A stretch of DNA of 64,000 bases, taken from contig NZ_RQIS01000002.1 of assembly GCF_003837865.1 (NCBI RefSeq), positions 186,001 to 250,000 of the forward strand, written 5' to 3'. Below are positions 38,749-47,085 of the stretch, one piece after another (within the stretch, counting starts at the first letter, position 1; each line of letters opens with the position of its first letter). The notes under the pieces were generated by a model. It was not told the DNA's origin, did not search any database, and worked only from the letters and a program-made list of their open reading frames with translations. The DNA comes from Paraburkholderia dinghuensis (GTDB lineage: Bacteria; Pseudomonadota; Gammaproteobacteria; Burkholderiales; Burkholderiaceae). Made by a program: the position numbers and the translations under genes.

Positions 38749-40053
38749 TCATGCCCGCACGCTCAACGTGCTCTCGATGGCGATCTCGGCGTTGTCGGTC
38801 TTCTCCTCTTCGCGGATGAGACGCCAGGCGACGATCGCGCCGACCACGTCGAACAGCATCAGGCAGACGAACAGCGGGCTATAGCCGATGGTGCCAGCCA
38901 CTGCGCCGACGATCAGCGAGAAGATCGTCGCGCCGAGGTAGCCGAACATGCCCGAGAGGCCGGTCGCGGTGGCCACCTCGTGCTGTCCGAACACGTCCGA
39001 GGCCAGCGTGAAAAGCGAGCCGGAGATGGTCTGGTGGGCGAACGTGCCGACGCAGAACAGCGCGATCGCGACATAGGGGCTCGCGACGAAACCCACCAAA
39101 GCCGGACCGATCATCAGGCATGCGCCGGTCGTGATGACGAGCTTGCGCGACGTGATGAGCGAGCAGCCGAACCAGCGGATAAAGAGCGGGGCCAGATAGC
39201 CACCGACGAGGCAGCCGATGTCCGCGGCGAGGAACGGCATCCACGCGAACAGCGCGATCTCCTTCAGGTCCATGTGGCGCACGGTGACCATGTAGAGCGG
39301 AATCCATGCGCCGAATGTCTGCCACGCCGGCTCCGCAAGCATGCGCGGAATGCCGATGCCCCAGAAGCGGCGCTGCTTGAGCACTTCCTTCCACGATGGC
39401 TTGCCCGCAGACGACTGCTGGGCTCTAGTCTGGCCCGCGCGGATATACTCGGCTTCGTCGACCGAGAGCCGCGGATGCTCGGCGGGCGAACGGAAAAACA
39501 CGAGCCACAGGCCGACCCAGATCAGCGCCACACCACCGGTCAGCACGAACGCGAACTGCCAGTTGAACTTCAGAATGCACCAGACGACGAGCGGTGGAGC
39601 GATCATCGCGCCGATCGACGTGCCGGTATTGAGCCAGCCCGTCGCGACCGAACGTTCTTTCGCCGGGAACCACTGGCTGATCGATTTCATGCCCGCCGGG
39701 AAGATGGCGGCTTCGCTTGCACCGAGCAACCCGCGGAAGAACGCGAGCGACGGCCAGCTCGTGGCGAGGCCGTGCAGCATGTTGGAGATGGCCCAGCCGA
39801 ATGCGAAGATCGCGAAACCGATCTTGACGCCGACTGAATCGAGCACGAAACCGGCGACCGGCTGCGCGAGCGCGTAACAGGCCTGGAATGCCGTGACGAT
39901 GTACGAGTACTGCTGGGTGCTCATGTGCAGCGTCTGCATGAGCGTAGGGGCCGCTACCGAGAGTGAACTGCGCGCGAGGTAGTTGAAGATGGTGCCGATC
40001 ATGATGAGGCTGATGATCCACCACCGGAGTCCCTTGATTGTCCTGCGTTGCAC
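38749..40053 (-). CDS. exuT: Hexuronate MFS transporter ExuT
   Basis: A 434-residue major-facilitator permease closely following E. coli ExuT: IKGLRWW start, MSTQQYSYIVTAFQACYALAQPVAGFVLD, EAAIFPAGMKSISQWFPAKERSVATGW and GSLFTLASDVFGQHEVATATGLSGM. The GTG at 40053 behind GGAGG at six bases is the better start and aligns with the E. coli N-terminus. The frame continues upstream without an SD. It imports galacturonate and glucuronate by proton symport. It forms an operon with udh and is divergent from the rraA operon across the region with operator site 4. Confidence 0.92.
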   Translation of the reverse strand: MQRRTIKGLRWWIISLIMIGTIFNYLARSSLSVAAPTLMQTLHMSTQQYSYIVTAFQACYALAQPVAGFVLDSVGVKIGFAIFAFGWAISNMLHGLATSWPSLAFFRGLLGASEAAIFPAGMKSISQWFPAKERSVATGWLNTGTSIGAMIAPPLVVWCILKFNWQFAFVLTGGVALIWVGLWLVFFRSPAEHPRLSVDEAEYIRAGQTRAQQSSAGKPSWKEVLKQRRFWGIGIPRMLAEPAWQTFGAWIPLYMVTVRHMDLKEIALFAWMPFLAADIGCLVGGYLAPLFIRWFGCSLITSRKLVITTGACLMIGPALVGFVASPYVAIALFCVGTFAHQTISGSLFTLASDVFGQHEVATATGLSGMFGYLGATIFSLIVGAVAGTIGYSPLFVCLMLFDVVGAIVAWRLIREEEKTDNAEIAIESTLSVRA

Positions 40054-40379
40054 TGCGTGCCTCCGACTACTGGCGTGCTGCCAGGTAAGGCGTGATTCTA
40101 TTTCCATAAAGTTGTAAAGCAAATCTGCTTCGAGTAGGTATCTTCCCTGGTGTGGCGCCGGGACCAGGGCTATCGCATCCCCGCCAAATGGTGCCTGCGT
40201 TCAAGGGGCGGAACGGGAAGCCGCGCCGGACGTGAGGCAGATTGGTGTAAAGGCAGGCGAAGGCCGGGGACAGGTTGACAATTCTATTGTTGTATTACAA
40301 CAATGCTGGGACACCACATCGCACCTGAGGGACGTCGTGGCCCGCACGAGCCGCCCCTGAAGACACTGGACGACACACG
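40054..40379. other. Divergent promoter region exuT-udh / rraA
   Basis: This 326-base region holds operator site 4 and TTGACA at 40275-40280 on the plus strand. There is no gene. Confidence 0.55.
40286..40304. promoter_or_regulatory. GntR/FadR-type operator, site 4 (longest)
   Basis: A perfect 19-bp inverted repeat, ATTGTTGT-ATT-ACAACAAT, lies six bases after a TTGACA hexamer, where a repressor would cover the promoter core. It may control both the rraA operon and the divergent exuT-udh operon. Confidence 0.75.
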
Positions 40380-41114
40380 ATGAATTCACCCGCCATCCCC
40401 GTGAGCGAGACTGCACTCGAGCAACTGCGCCACGTTTCCAATGCGACACTCACCACGCAGTTGTTCAAGCGCGGTCTGCGCAACGTCTTTCTGCAAGGCG
40501 TGAAACCGCTCGTCGTGCCGTCACCAGGAACACCGAACCTCGTCGGCCCGGCCTTTACGATGCGCAACATTCCGGCGCGCGAGGATCTCGATCAACTGAG
40601 CGCGTTCCAGAACCCCGAGCATCCGCAGCGCAAGGGCGTCGAGACCGTGCCGCCCGGCGCCGTGCTCGTGCAGGATTGCCGGGGTGAGCACACGGCGGCG
40701 TCGGTCGGCTCGATTCTCGCCACGCGCCTGAAGGTGCGCGGCGTCGCGGGCATGGTTTCGGACGGTCCGGTGCGCGACAGCGCGACCATTGCCGCGCTCG
40801 GCCTGCCCATCTTCTGCGCGGGCGCATCGGCGCCGCTCAACCTGACGAAGCACCACACCATCGACCTGAACGTGCCGATCGCGTGCGGTGGCGTTGCCGT
40901 TTATCCGGGCGACATCATGGTCGGCGACGCGGACGGGGTCGTCGTCGTGCCGCGCCATCTGGCCGAAGAAGTCGCTCAGGCTGCGTGGGAGCAGGAAGAA
41001 CTCGAACGTTTCATCACCTCGCGCATCGAGGCGGGGGCGCCGCTGCCGGGCACCTATCCGCCAAACGAGGTGACGCTCGCGGCCTTCGCCGAGTGGCGCA
41101 AGACGCAGTCGTGA
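40380..41114 (+). CDS. RraA-family protein (aldolase/hydratase-like)
   Basis: A 244-residue protein with the RraA/HMG-aldolase fold: LSNATLTTQLFKRG-like start, GPAFTMRN, then VQDCRG, GSILATRLKVRGVAGMVSDGPVRDS and PGDIMVGDADGVVVVPRH. The G-x-x-x-R-D signature with Arg and Asp for Mg/pyruvate binding is present, so it resembles the metal-dependent 4-hydroxy-2-oxoacid aldolase branch, not the RNase E inhibitor. In this cluster it may cleave or hydrate a 2-keto-3-deoxy sugar acid and provide an alternative branch. It is first in an operon with the SMP-30 and epimerase genes, directly behind operator site 4. Confidence 0.82.
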   Translation: MNSPAIPVSETALEQLRHVSNATLTTQLFKRGLRNVFLQGVKPLVVPSPGTPNLVGPAFTMRNIPAREDLDQLSAFQNPEHPQRKGVETVPPGAVLVQDCRGEHTAASVGSILATRLKVRGVAGMVSDGPVRDSATIAALGLPIFCAGASAPLNLTKHHTIDLNVPIACGGVAVYPGDIMVGDADGVVVVPRHLAEEVAQAAWEQEELERFITSRIEAGAPLPGTYPPNEVTLAAFAEWRKTQS

Positions 41115-41133
41115 ACGCAGCGGGAACAACACG

Positions 41134-42072
41134 ATGACGATGGAAGCAGGACACACGCCGGTTCGGCAACTGGAGACGCGTGACGCGCGGCGCTCCTCGG
41201 TGGGCGAGTGCCCGGTCTGGCGAGTCGAGGAGAATGCGCTCTACTGGGAAGACATTCCCGCGCAGATGCTTGTGCGCTACGAACTCGCGACGCAGCGGCG
41301 CACGGAGTGGCGCTTGCCGGAGCGTATCGGCTGCTTCACCTTTGCGCGCAACGGCAAGGTGCTGGCCGCGCTGGAGAGCGGCCTGTTCGCGGTGACGCTG
41401 CACGAACCGGTGCCTGGCGACGCGCTCGTCAGGCAAGGCACCATTGATGTGCGCCCGCTCGCGGCCGTTGCACACGAAGCCGCCAACATGCGTTTCAACG
41501 ACGGCCGCTGCGACCGCCAGGGCCGATTCTGGGCCGGCACGATGGTGCAGGACGCGAGTGCGCCGAATCCGGCGGGCAAGCTCTATCGCTATACGGCGCA
41601 CGATGGGTTGTCCGCGCCGGTGGTGGAGGGGCTGTGCACGCAGAACGGGCTGGCCTGGTCGCCGGACGGACGCACGATGTATCTCTCGGACTCGCATGCT
41701 TCGTGCCGCGTGATCTGGGCTTTCGACTACGATACCGATGACGGCGTGCCGACCAACCGGCGCGTATTCGCCGACCTGCACGATTACGCAGGCCGTCCCG
41801 ATGGCGCAGCCGTCGACGCCGATGGCTGCTACTGGACATGCGCGAACGATGCGGGCCTGTTGTTGCGTTTTACGCCCGAGGGCCAACTCGACCGCAAGGT
41901 CGCGGTGCCGGTCTCGAAGCCGTCGATGTGCGCGTTCGGCGGACCCGGCCTCGACTTGCTGTTCGTGACGACGATCTGTCCTGCGCAAGTGGGCAAAGAG
42001 GACGGTTTCGTGTTCGTATTGGAAACCGGCGTGCGCGGATTGCCCGAGCCCGCGTTCGATGGCACGCTTTGA
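41134..42072 (+). CDS. SMP-30/gluconolactonase-family sugar lactonase
   Basis: A 312-residue six-bladed propeller. The divalent-metal ligands of the family are visible: Glu in SVGECPVW, Asn in NMRFNDGRCDRQGRFWAGTM, Asn in QNGLAWSPDGRTMYLSDS and Asp in GRPDGAAVD. It opens a sugar lactone to the free acid, here probably the aldaro-lactone released by uronate dehydrogenase. It starts 19 bases after the RraA-family gene and ends 23 bases before the epimerase gene. Confidence 0.88.
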   Translation: MTMEAGHTPVRQLETRDARRSSVGECPVWRVEENALYWEDIPAQMLVRYELATQRRTEWRLPERIGCFTFARNGKVLAALESGLFAVTLHEPVPGDALVRQGTIDVRPLAAVAHEAANMRFNDGRCDRQGRFWAGTMVQDASAPNPAGKLYRYTAHDGLSAPVVEGLCTQNGLAWSPDGRTMYLSDSHASCRVIWAFDYDTDDGVPTNRRVFADLHDYAGRPDGAAVDADGCYWTCANDAGLLLRFTPEGQLDRKVAVPVSKPSMCAFGGPGLDLLFVTTICPAQVGKEDGFVFVLETGVRGLPEPAFDGTL

Positions 42073-42095
42073 TCTTTCTATTTCATCGATTAGCC

Positions 42096-43004
42096 ATGCC
42101 GAAGTTTCAGGACCAGGAAGTCATCGAAATTGTCAGCGGCGCGTCGCGCCTGCTGTTTGCGCCACAAGCGGGCGGACGGCTGCTGTCGTGGCATCTCGAC
42201 GGGTCGTCTTTGATTCACTGGCCTGAGGTGGCCGACTGGAGCCGGCCAGCCGGCATTCGCGGCGGCAATCCGCTGCTGTTTCCGTTCCTCGGGAGGCATC
42301 GCGTGAATGGCGAGATCGGCTGGTGGAAGGACGCCGAGGGCGTCGTGCGCGCCCTGCCGATGCACGGCTTCGCGCGCGATCTGCCGTTCGCGGCGCAAGT
42401 TTCGCCGCAAGGCGACGCCGTGCGCATGACGCTCGCCGATACCGACGCGACGCGTGCCGGCTTTCCGTTCGGCTTCCGGTTCGAGGCCACCTATCGGCTC
42501 GCGGACGAGAGTACGCTCGACGTCGATCTGACGACCACGAACACGGGCACGTCCCGCCTGCCGTACTACGCGGGGCATCATTTCTATTTCGCGTTACCGC
42601 ATGCGAAACGTAGCGAGTCGACGCTCACGTTGCCGCGCACGGTCACCCGTCACCAGCGTCCGGACGGCACGATCACGGAACCCATCGAAGGGCAGCCGCG
42701 CTACACCTTCGACGACCCGCAGATTCTCGACCGCTTTCATTGCCTCGACGGCGCACCGGACGCGCCGGTGCGCATCGATATTCCGGCCTTGCAGCGCACG
42801 ATCGAGATCGACTTGCGGCGTCCGGGATCGGTGCCGTGGTACGCGGTGACCTCGTGGACCGAAACGCCGCAGTCGGATTTTTATTGCGTCGAGCCGTGGC
42901 TCGGTTTGCCTGATGCGATCCACAACGGCCTCGGGCTGCGCTGGGTCGAACCTGGCGAGACGGAAGTCGCATCGTTGCGTATCAGCGTGAGCGCGTTCCG
43001 TTAA
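42096..43004 (+). CDS. Aldose 1-epimerase family protein
   Basis: A 302-residue galactose-mutarotase-like beta-sandwich: AGGRLLSWHLDG, GNPLLFPFLGR, MHGFARDLPF (His), YYAGHHFYFALP (second His) and EPWLGLPDAIHNGLGLRWVEPGE near the end. It interconverts anomers of a sugar or uronic acid, which would supply uronate dehydrogenase with the correct anomer. The ATG lacks a strong SD, consistent with coupling to the lactonase gene 23 bases before. Confidence 0.85.
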   Translation: MPKFQDQEVIEIVSGASRLLFAPQAGGRLLSWHLDGSSLIHWPEVADWSRPAGIRGGNPLLFPFLGRHRVNGEIGWWKDAEGVVRALPMHGFARDLPFAAQVSPQGDAVRMTLADTDATRAGFPFGFRFEATYRLADESTLDVDLTTTNTGTSRLPYYAGHHFYFALPHAKRSESTLTLPRTVTRHQRPDGTITEPIEGQPRYTFDDPQILDRFHCLDGAPDAPVRIDIPALQRTIEIDLRRPGSVPWYAVTSWTETPQSDFYCVEPWLGLPDAIHNGLGLRWVEPGETEVASLRISVSAFR

Positions 43005-43055
43005 ACGCGGGGCAACACAAGGAAGTCGACGCCTGACGAGCCTCGGCGTGCACTC

Positions 43056-43089
43056 TTTGACTTACAATTGGGAATAATTCTGACAACTC
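43056..43089. promoter_or_regulatory. Degenerate operator before the regulator gene
   Basis: TTTGA-CTT-ACAAT (43056-43068) matches the island operator at 7 of 10 arm positions, and a lone half-site TGACAAC follows at 43081-43087. This may allow weak autoregulation of the GntR gene. TTGACT at 43057 could be its -35. Confidence 0.4.
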
Positions 43090-43106
43090 GGAACGTACGC
43101 CTCACC

Positions 43107-43796
43107 ATGGCTGAGCAAAAAGCGCCGAACATGCCGGCGCGAATTTACAGCGATATTCTGAATCGCATCATCGAAGGCGAATACAAGGAAGGGGAACGCC
43201 TGCCGACCGAGCACATGCTCGCGGAGCGCTTCTCGACCTCGCGTCCGACCGTGCGCGAAGCGCTCGCGCAATTGCGTGCGGATGGCATCATCGCCACGCG
43301 CCATGGCTCAGGCACGACAGTGATGCGGCGCCCCGATCCGGACGTGCGCCGCTTCGCGCCGCTTGAGACGTTGTCGGACATCCGTCGCTGCTATGAGTAC
43401 CGTGTGGTGGTGGAGTCGGGCGCGGCGGCGCTCGCAGCGCAAAAGGCGGAAGACGCGGATGTCGATGCCATTCAGCGCGAGTGGGACAACCTTCAGACGA
43501 TCGTCGAGACCTCGGGGATCGGCTCGAAAGACGACTTCGCGTTTCACCTCGCGGTGACCCGCGCGTCGAAGAATCAGTTCTTTATCACCGCGCTCTCGGC
43601 AATCCAGGAGCAGATGGTGTTCAGCATGAACCTCTCGCGCAATCTGTCGCTCGTGAAGTCGATCGAGCGGCAACGCATCGTCCAGCAAGAGCACCTCGAA
43701 GTGCTCGAAGCCGTACGCGCGCGCGATCCCGAACGCGCGTCGCGAGCGATGCGCGTGCATCTCGAAAGCGCGGTCAACCGTATGTTCGGTTCCTGA
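43107..43796 (+). CDS. GntR/FadR-family regulator of the sugar-acid island
   Basis: A 229-residue repressor. The N-terminal winged helix has IYSDILNRIIEGEYKEGERLPTEHMLAERFSTSRPTVREALAQLRADGIIATRHGSGTTV. The C-terminal FCD ligand domain has YEYRVVVESGAAALAA, then a metal-binding Asp/His pattern in FAFHLAVTRASKN and the final His in MRVHLES. Members such as UxuR, ExuR and GudR-like proteins bind TTGT-N-ACAA palindromes and respond to uronates or keto-deoxy acids. The four palindromes in this island fit that code. The ATG at 43107 is chosen from the HTH alignment. Confidence 0.88.
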   Translation: MAEQKAPNMPARIYSDILNRIIEGEYKEGERLPTEHMLAERFSTSRPTVREALAQLRADGIIATRHGSGTTVMRRPDPDVRRFAPLETLSDIRRCYEYRVVVESGAAALAAQKAEDADVDAIQREWDNLQTIVETSGIGSKDDFAFHLAVTRASKNQFFITALSAIQEQMVFSMNLSRNLSLVKSIERQRIVQQEHLEVLEAVRARDPERASRAMRVHLESAVNRMFGS

Positions 43797-44113
43797 AGCA
43801 CAGTTCCCGTTTCTGGCGGCGCTGGGCACAGCGCCTTTCCCGCCACCTTCAGGCGGGGTCAACGTATAGCCTGAATCAGTCGATGTAGCTCGTACCGGGC
43901 GTGGGCCGCGATGGCGGACGCATGCCCGCGTATGCGTGCGCGTCAGCAACGATGTTCGAAACGGGAGGCTGCGCGAAATTAGCGGCCATGGCTAACGCGC
44001 GTGGCACGCCGCAAGGGCGTGATCCGGAGTGGCAGGTCGTCACGAGCCAGTTCCGCATGCGCGGAGCTGGCTCACGTTTGACGATGCCCGGTAAGACTGA
44101 GAATCGCTGAGAA
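43797..44113. other. Convergent intergenic region
   Basis: This 317-base region between the regulator and phasin genes starts with a terminator-like hairpin (43818-43835). A second stem (GAGCCAG/CTGGCTC, about 44044-44072) lies near the phasin end. No gene is visible. Confidence 0.5.
43818..43838 (+). terminator. Probable terminator of the GntR gene
   Basis: GGCGCTG-ggca-CAGCGCC is a perfect 7-bp stem 21 bases after the stop codon, followed only by TTT, so termination may be partial. Confidence 0.5.
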
Positions 44114-44671
44114 TCAGGCAGACTTCGTGCCGCGCGAAGCTTGCGCCACGGCCTTCGAAGCGGCGTGCGCCGCGTTCTGGAAGTTGCTTTCGGCGATTTC
44201 GACAGCTTGCTTTGCTGCCTTGTTCACCGTTTCGTAGGCCGAGCCGGCTGCGTTGAATGCCGACTTGAATGCGGCCACAGCGCTTTCCGAGCCAGCCGGC
44301 GCGTTCTTCACAGCGTTGTCGACGAACGATTGCGCAGCGTGTTTCTGTTGCTCGAATTGGGCTTGCGCGGCGAGCGTGAACTCGGCTTGAGCGGCCGACA
44401 GGACGTCGTAGATCGAGCGGCCATACGCAACGGCCTTTTCCGCAGCGGACTGCGCGAAGCTGGCTTGCAGTGCCAGGACAACTTGCGGATCTTTTGCCGA
44501 CAGCACGGCCTGGGCGTGCTCCTGGCCTTCGGCGACGGACGAGCGGGCGGTCTGGAGATTCAGTTCGGCGAGTTTGATCGCGCCGTCGACGGCCGTGTTC
44601 GTGAGGCCGAAAAATGCCTCGAGGTTGGCTTTCTGAGTGGCGGCGAATTGTTCGGGTGTCGGCAGAGTCAT
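44114..44671 (-). CDS. phaP: Phasin (PHA granule-associated protein)
   Basis: A 185-residue, Ala-rich, helical protein of the phasin family. It starts MTLPTPEQFAATQKANLEAFFGLTNTAVDGAIKLAELN, the hallmark of the betaproteobacterial PhaP. It coats polyhydroxyalkanoate granules and controls their size. ATG 44671 has AGGAA at correct spacing; upstream in-frame codons are not protein-like. The gene is monocistronic. Phasins are common throughout this family and support its assignment. Confidence 0.92.
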   Translation of the reverse strand: MTLPTPEQFAATQKANLEAFFGLTNTAVDGAIKLAELNLQTARSSVAEGQEHAQAVLSAKDPQVVLALQASFAQSAAEKAVAYGRSIYDVLSAAQAEFTLAAQAQFEQQKHAAQSFVDNAVKNAPAGSESAVAAFKSAFNAAGSAYETVNKAAKQAVEIAESNFQNAAHAASKAVAQASRGTKSA

Positions 44672-44852
44672 GTCTTCGTTCCTGATGACGAACCGGTGTG
44701 CCCGGTTCCGCTTGGAAAATGAGAAAACTTTCGTATCGATCACCGGTTCGCGGATTTGTGCGTTGCAGCAATCTGAGGTCATGATAGCGCAATGAAACTG
44801 CCTGTCAAGAAAAATTTGTGCGTCGCACCAATATCACAGTCGATTGATTTGT

Positions 44853-45092
44853 ATGGAAAATATGCCGCACATTGCGACCCGTTTCGGATCGGAAACGGGG
44901 GCGGAAACCGTCGCGCAACGCGGCGCGGATCGCGGCAGCGCCTGTACGCTGCACGCGGAGGACGACTTCACGGAAACCGGCGATCTCGCCAGTCGCGTGC
45001 TCATTCACGACCGGCGCACGGTACCCGTCAAGAAGGTAGTGGCCGGCCGTTATGCAGTGACAGCCTGCGACGATTCGCGCCTGTGTGTCTAA
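44853..45092 (+). CDS. Hypothetical small protein
   Basis: A 79-residue protein from ATG 44853. The second half, DFTETGDLASRVLIHDRRTVPVKKVVAGRYAVTACDDSRLCV, reads like a compact folded domain with two possible disulfide cysteines at the end. No signal peptide or family is recognised and the SD is poor. It ends by overlapping the 3' end of the converging hydrolase gene by four bases. Confidence 0.42.
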   Translation: MENMPHIATRFGSETGAETVAQRGADRGSACTLHAEDDFTETGDLASRVLIHDRRTVPVKKVVAGRYAVTACDDSRLCV

Positions 45093-46177
45093 CGCGCCGC
45101 GCCGCTGCTGTTCAGTAGTTCGACCAGATACGGTTTCCATACTTCCGGATGGGCCAGTGTCTGGTGTCCGTACGACTGCGCGCTCTCAGGCATTTCGACG
45201 TAGCGAGCGTGCGGCACTTGCGCGACGAGCTTTTGCATCACGCCGAGATCCGTCGCGTTGATGAGGTCATCGGCGAAATTCACGGCGAAGAGTGGCGCGC
45301 GAATCTGCGCAAGCTGCGGTGACGGGTCGTAGTCCCACGACGATTCGAACCAGTAGAGCACGTCGTTGGCATCGTTTTTCGAGGCGTCGGCGACGAGCGT
45401 GTCATAGAGCTTCGTTGCGGCCGCACGGTCCGGCGCTTGTGTCTGCATGCGCGCGGCATTGCCTGTCATGATCGTGAATACGGGCATCACGCGGGTCCAT
45501 TGCGTTGGTTGCGCGGTGTAATCGCCGTCGTGCCAGCCCGGATCGTTCCGGATCGCGCCCGCTACCATCTGCCGCCACAGCCAGTTGCGTCCGGCCATTG
45601 GAATCGGCTGGCTCGCGATGGGCATGAGCGCATCGGCCATCGCTGGGTAGCGCTCGCCCCACATCCACGTTTGCATGCCGCCCATCGAGGTTCCCAGCAC
45701 GAGTCGCAGATGGTCGATACCGAGCCCTTCGACGAGCATGCGGTGGTTCGCCTCGATCACGTCGCCATAACCGTAGTGCGGGAAGCGCGCGCGCTGACCG
45801 TCGCTCGGCTTGGTCGAGCCACCGCGCCCGAGGCCATCGGGCATCACGATGAAAAAGCGGCTCGCGTCGAGTGGCGCGCCGGGAGCGAACAGTTCGCGCT
45901 GGAAGGCCGGCGCAAGATAGACGCGGCCTGTACCGGTCGTACCGTGCAGCAGCAGGACGGCATTCGTGGCATGTCCCTGCGCATCGCGCTGCAGCGTGCC
46001 GAGTGTCGTGTAGTGGATGCGGACCTCGGGCAGCGTAGTGCCGTTCGAGAAGTGGAAGTCGTGCGCGACGAAGTCGCCGCTGACTGGCTGAGGCACAGCC
46101 GTGTCCTGTGCGGCGCAGAGCGGGGAAAGAAGCGTTGTGCAGACGGCGCCGCCGATTACAAACAGCCGGTGAATCAC
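45089..46177 (-). CDS. Exported alpha/beta hydrolase, MetX (homoserine acetyltransferase)-like
   Basis: A 362-residue protein read from the GTG at 46177, with AAGGAG eight bases before. It starts with a signal peptide (VIGGAVCTTLLSPLCAAQ). The catalytic triad is the nucleophile in GTSMGGMQTW, Asp in NFADDLINATD and His in YGHQTLAHPEVW. The MGGMQ elbow is characteristic of MetX-type acyltransferases, yet export to the periplasm makes methionine synthesis unlikely. It is better seen as a secreted esterase or acyl hydrolase of that superfamily. Confidence 0.85.
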   Translation of the reverse strand: MIHRLFVIGGAVCTTLLSPLCAAQDTAVPQPVSGDFVAHDFHFSNGTTLPEVRIHYTTLGTLQRDAQGHATNAVLLLHGTTGTGRVYLAPAFQRELFAPGAPLDASRFFIVMPDGLGRGGSTKPSDGQRARFPHYGYGDVIEANHRMLVEGLGIDHLRLVLGTSMGGMQTWMWGERYPAMADALMPIASQPIPMAGRNWLWRQMVAGAIRNDPGWHDGDYTAQPTQWTRVMPVFTIMTGNAARMQTQAPDRAAATKLYDTLVADASKNDANDVLYWFESSWDYDPSPQLAQIRAPLFAVNFADDLINATDLGVMQKLVAQVPHARYVEMPESAQSYGHQTLAHPEVWKPYLVELLNSSGAAR

Positions 46178-46452
46178 TATGACGTCTCCTTCTTTTTTGT
46201 GGTTTTCGTGCGTAGTGTGTGATGCGTTGCGCGTGCGGTCGTTAGCGCACATGCCCTCCGCGAGGCGTTGTTCATTGCCACACAGATGGGGTACTGCATT
46301 CGCTTTGCTCGCGCGTTTCAGCGGGTGAAACGCGGCTGGAGGACTTCTGCAGCGGCCGCCTCCACGGCGCATAATGCGGCCTTTACGGGACACCTGGGAA
46401 TAAAGCGCCAGTGTCGCCCGTTATCCTCGCTGAATCGTTACGGTACGTCTAC
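46178..46452. other. Divergent intergenic region
   Basis: This 275-base region separates the exported hydrolase (-) and cytochrome b561 (+) genes and must hold both promoters, but no clear hexamer pair stands out. Confidence 0.4.
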
Positions 46453-47067
46453 GTGAAAAATATCTCTTCCACTGTAAGCATCGACGATGAATCGACCGCC
46501 GCGCAAAAGTACACGCGCGGGGCGATGCTGCTGCACTGGCTGATCGCGCTACTGATTCTCGCGAATGTCACGCTTGGCCTGACCGCCGCGCTGCTGCCGG
46601 ACGGCACGCTCTCCGACACGGGGATCCGCTTCGTGATCGACACGCACAAGTCGATCGGCATCACCGTGCTGGGTCTTGCGATCGTGCGCGTGCTGTGGCG
46701 CATGACGCATCGGCCGCCGCCGCTACCCGCGCATTTTCCGGGCTGGGAACGCGCGGCCGCGCACCTTGCCCATGTCGCGCTGTACGTATTGATCTTCGCG
46801 TTGCCGCTCACCGGCTGGCTGCACGATTCCGCGTGGGTCGCGGCGGCCACGCATCCGATGTATCTCTACGGGCTGGTGCCGTGGCCGCGCATCGGCTTCA
46901 TCATGCAACTCGATGCGGCCACGAAGGAGCAGTTGCACACGCAGTTCGGCGCGTTGCACACGGCGTGCAGCTACGCGCTCTACGGCGTGCTGGCGCTGCA
47001 CGTGGCCGGTGCGCTCAAACATCAATGGATTGATCGTCATTCGGTATTGCGCCGAATGATGCCGTGA
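46453..47067 (+). CDS. Cytochrome b561 (bacterial, diheme membrane protein)
   Basis: A 204-residue protein with four membrane helices. Haem-ligand histidines are in AMLLHWLIAL (helix 1), DTHKSIG (helix 2), LAHVALYVLIFALPLTGWL (helix 3) and VLALHVAGALKHQW (helix 4). It transfers electrons from quinol, possibly to superoxide or periplasmic partners (CybB type). The start is uncertain. GTG 46453 is chosen because the upstream part lacks protein character; no strong SD is seen. The gene ends 18 bases before the glycosyltransferase gene, so co-transcription is likely. Confidence 0.85.
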   Translation: MKNISSTVSIDDESTAAQKYTRGAMLLHWLIALLILANVTLGLTAALLPDGTLSDTGIRFVIDTHKSIGITVLGLAIVRVLWRMTHRPPPLPAHFPGWERAAAHLAHVALYVLIFALPLTGWLHDSAWVAAATHPMYLYGLVPWPRIGFIMQLDAATKEQLHTQFGALHTACSYALYGVLALHVAGALKHQWIDRHSVLRRMMP

Positions 47068-47085
47068 GCAACCAAAGGGTATGTC

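Noticed and set aside
38431..39837. 468-codon plus-strand frame across udh and exuT
   Set aside because: It runs antisense to two clear genes and shows no domain or membrane pattern.
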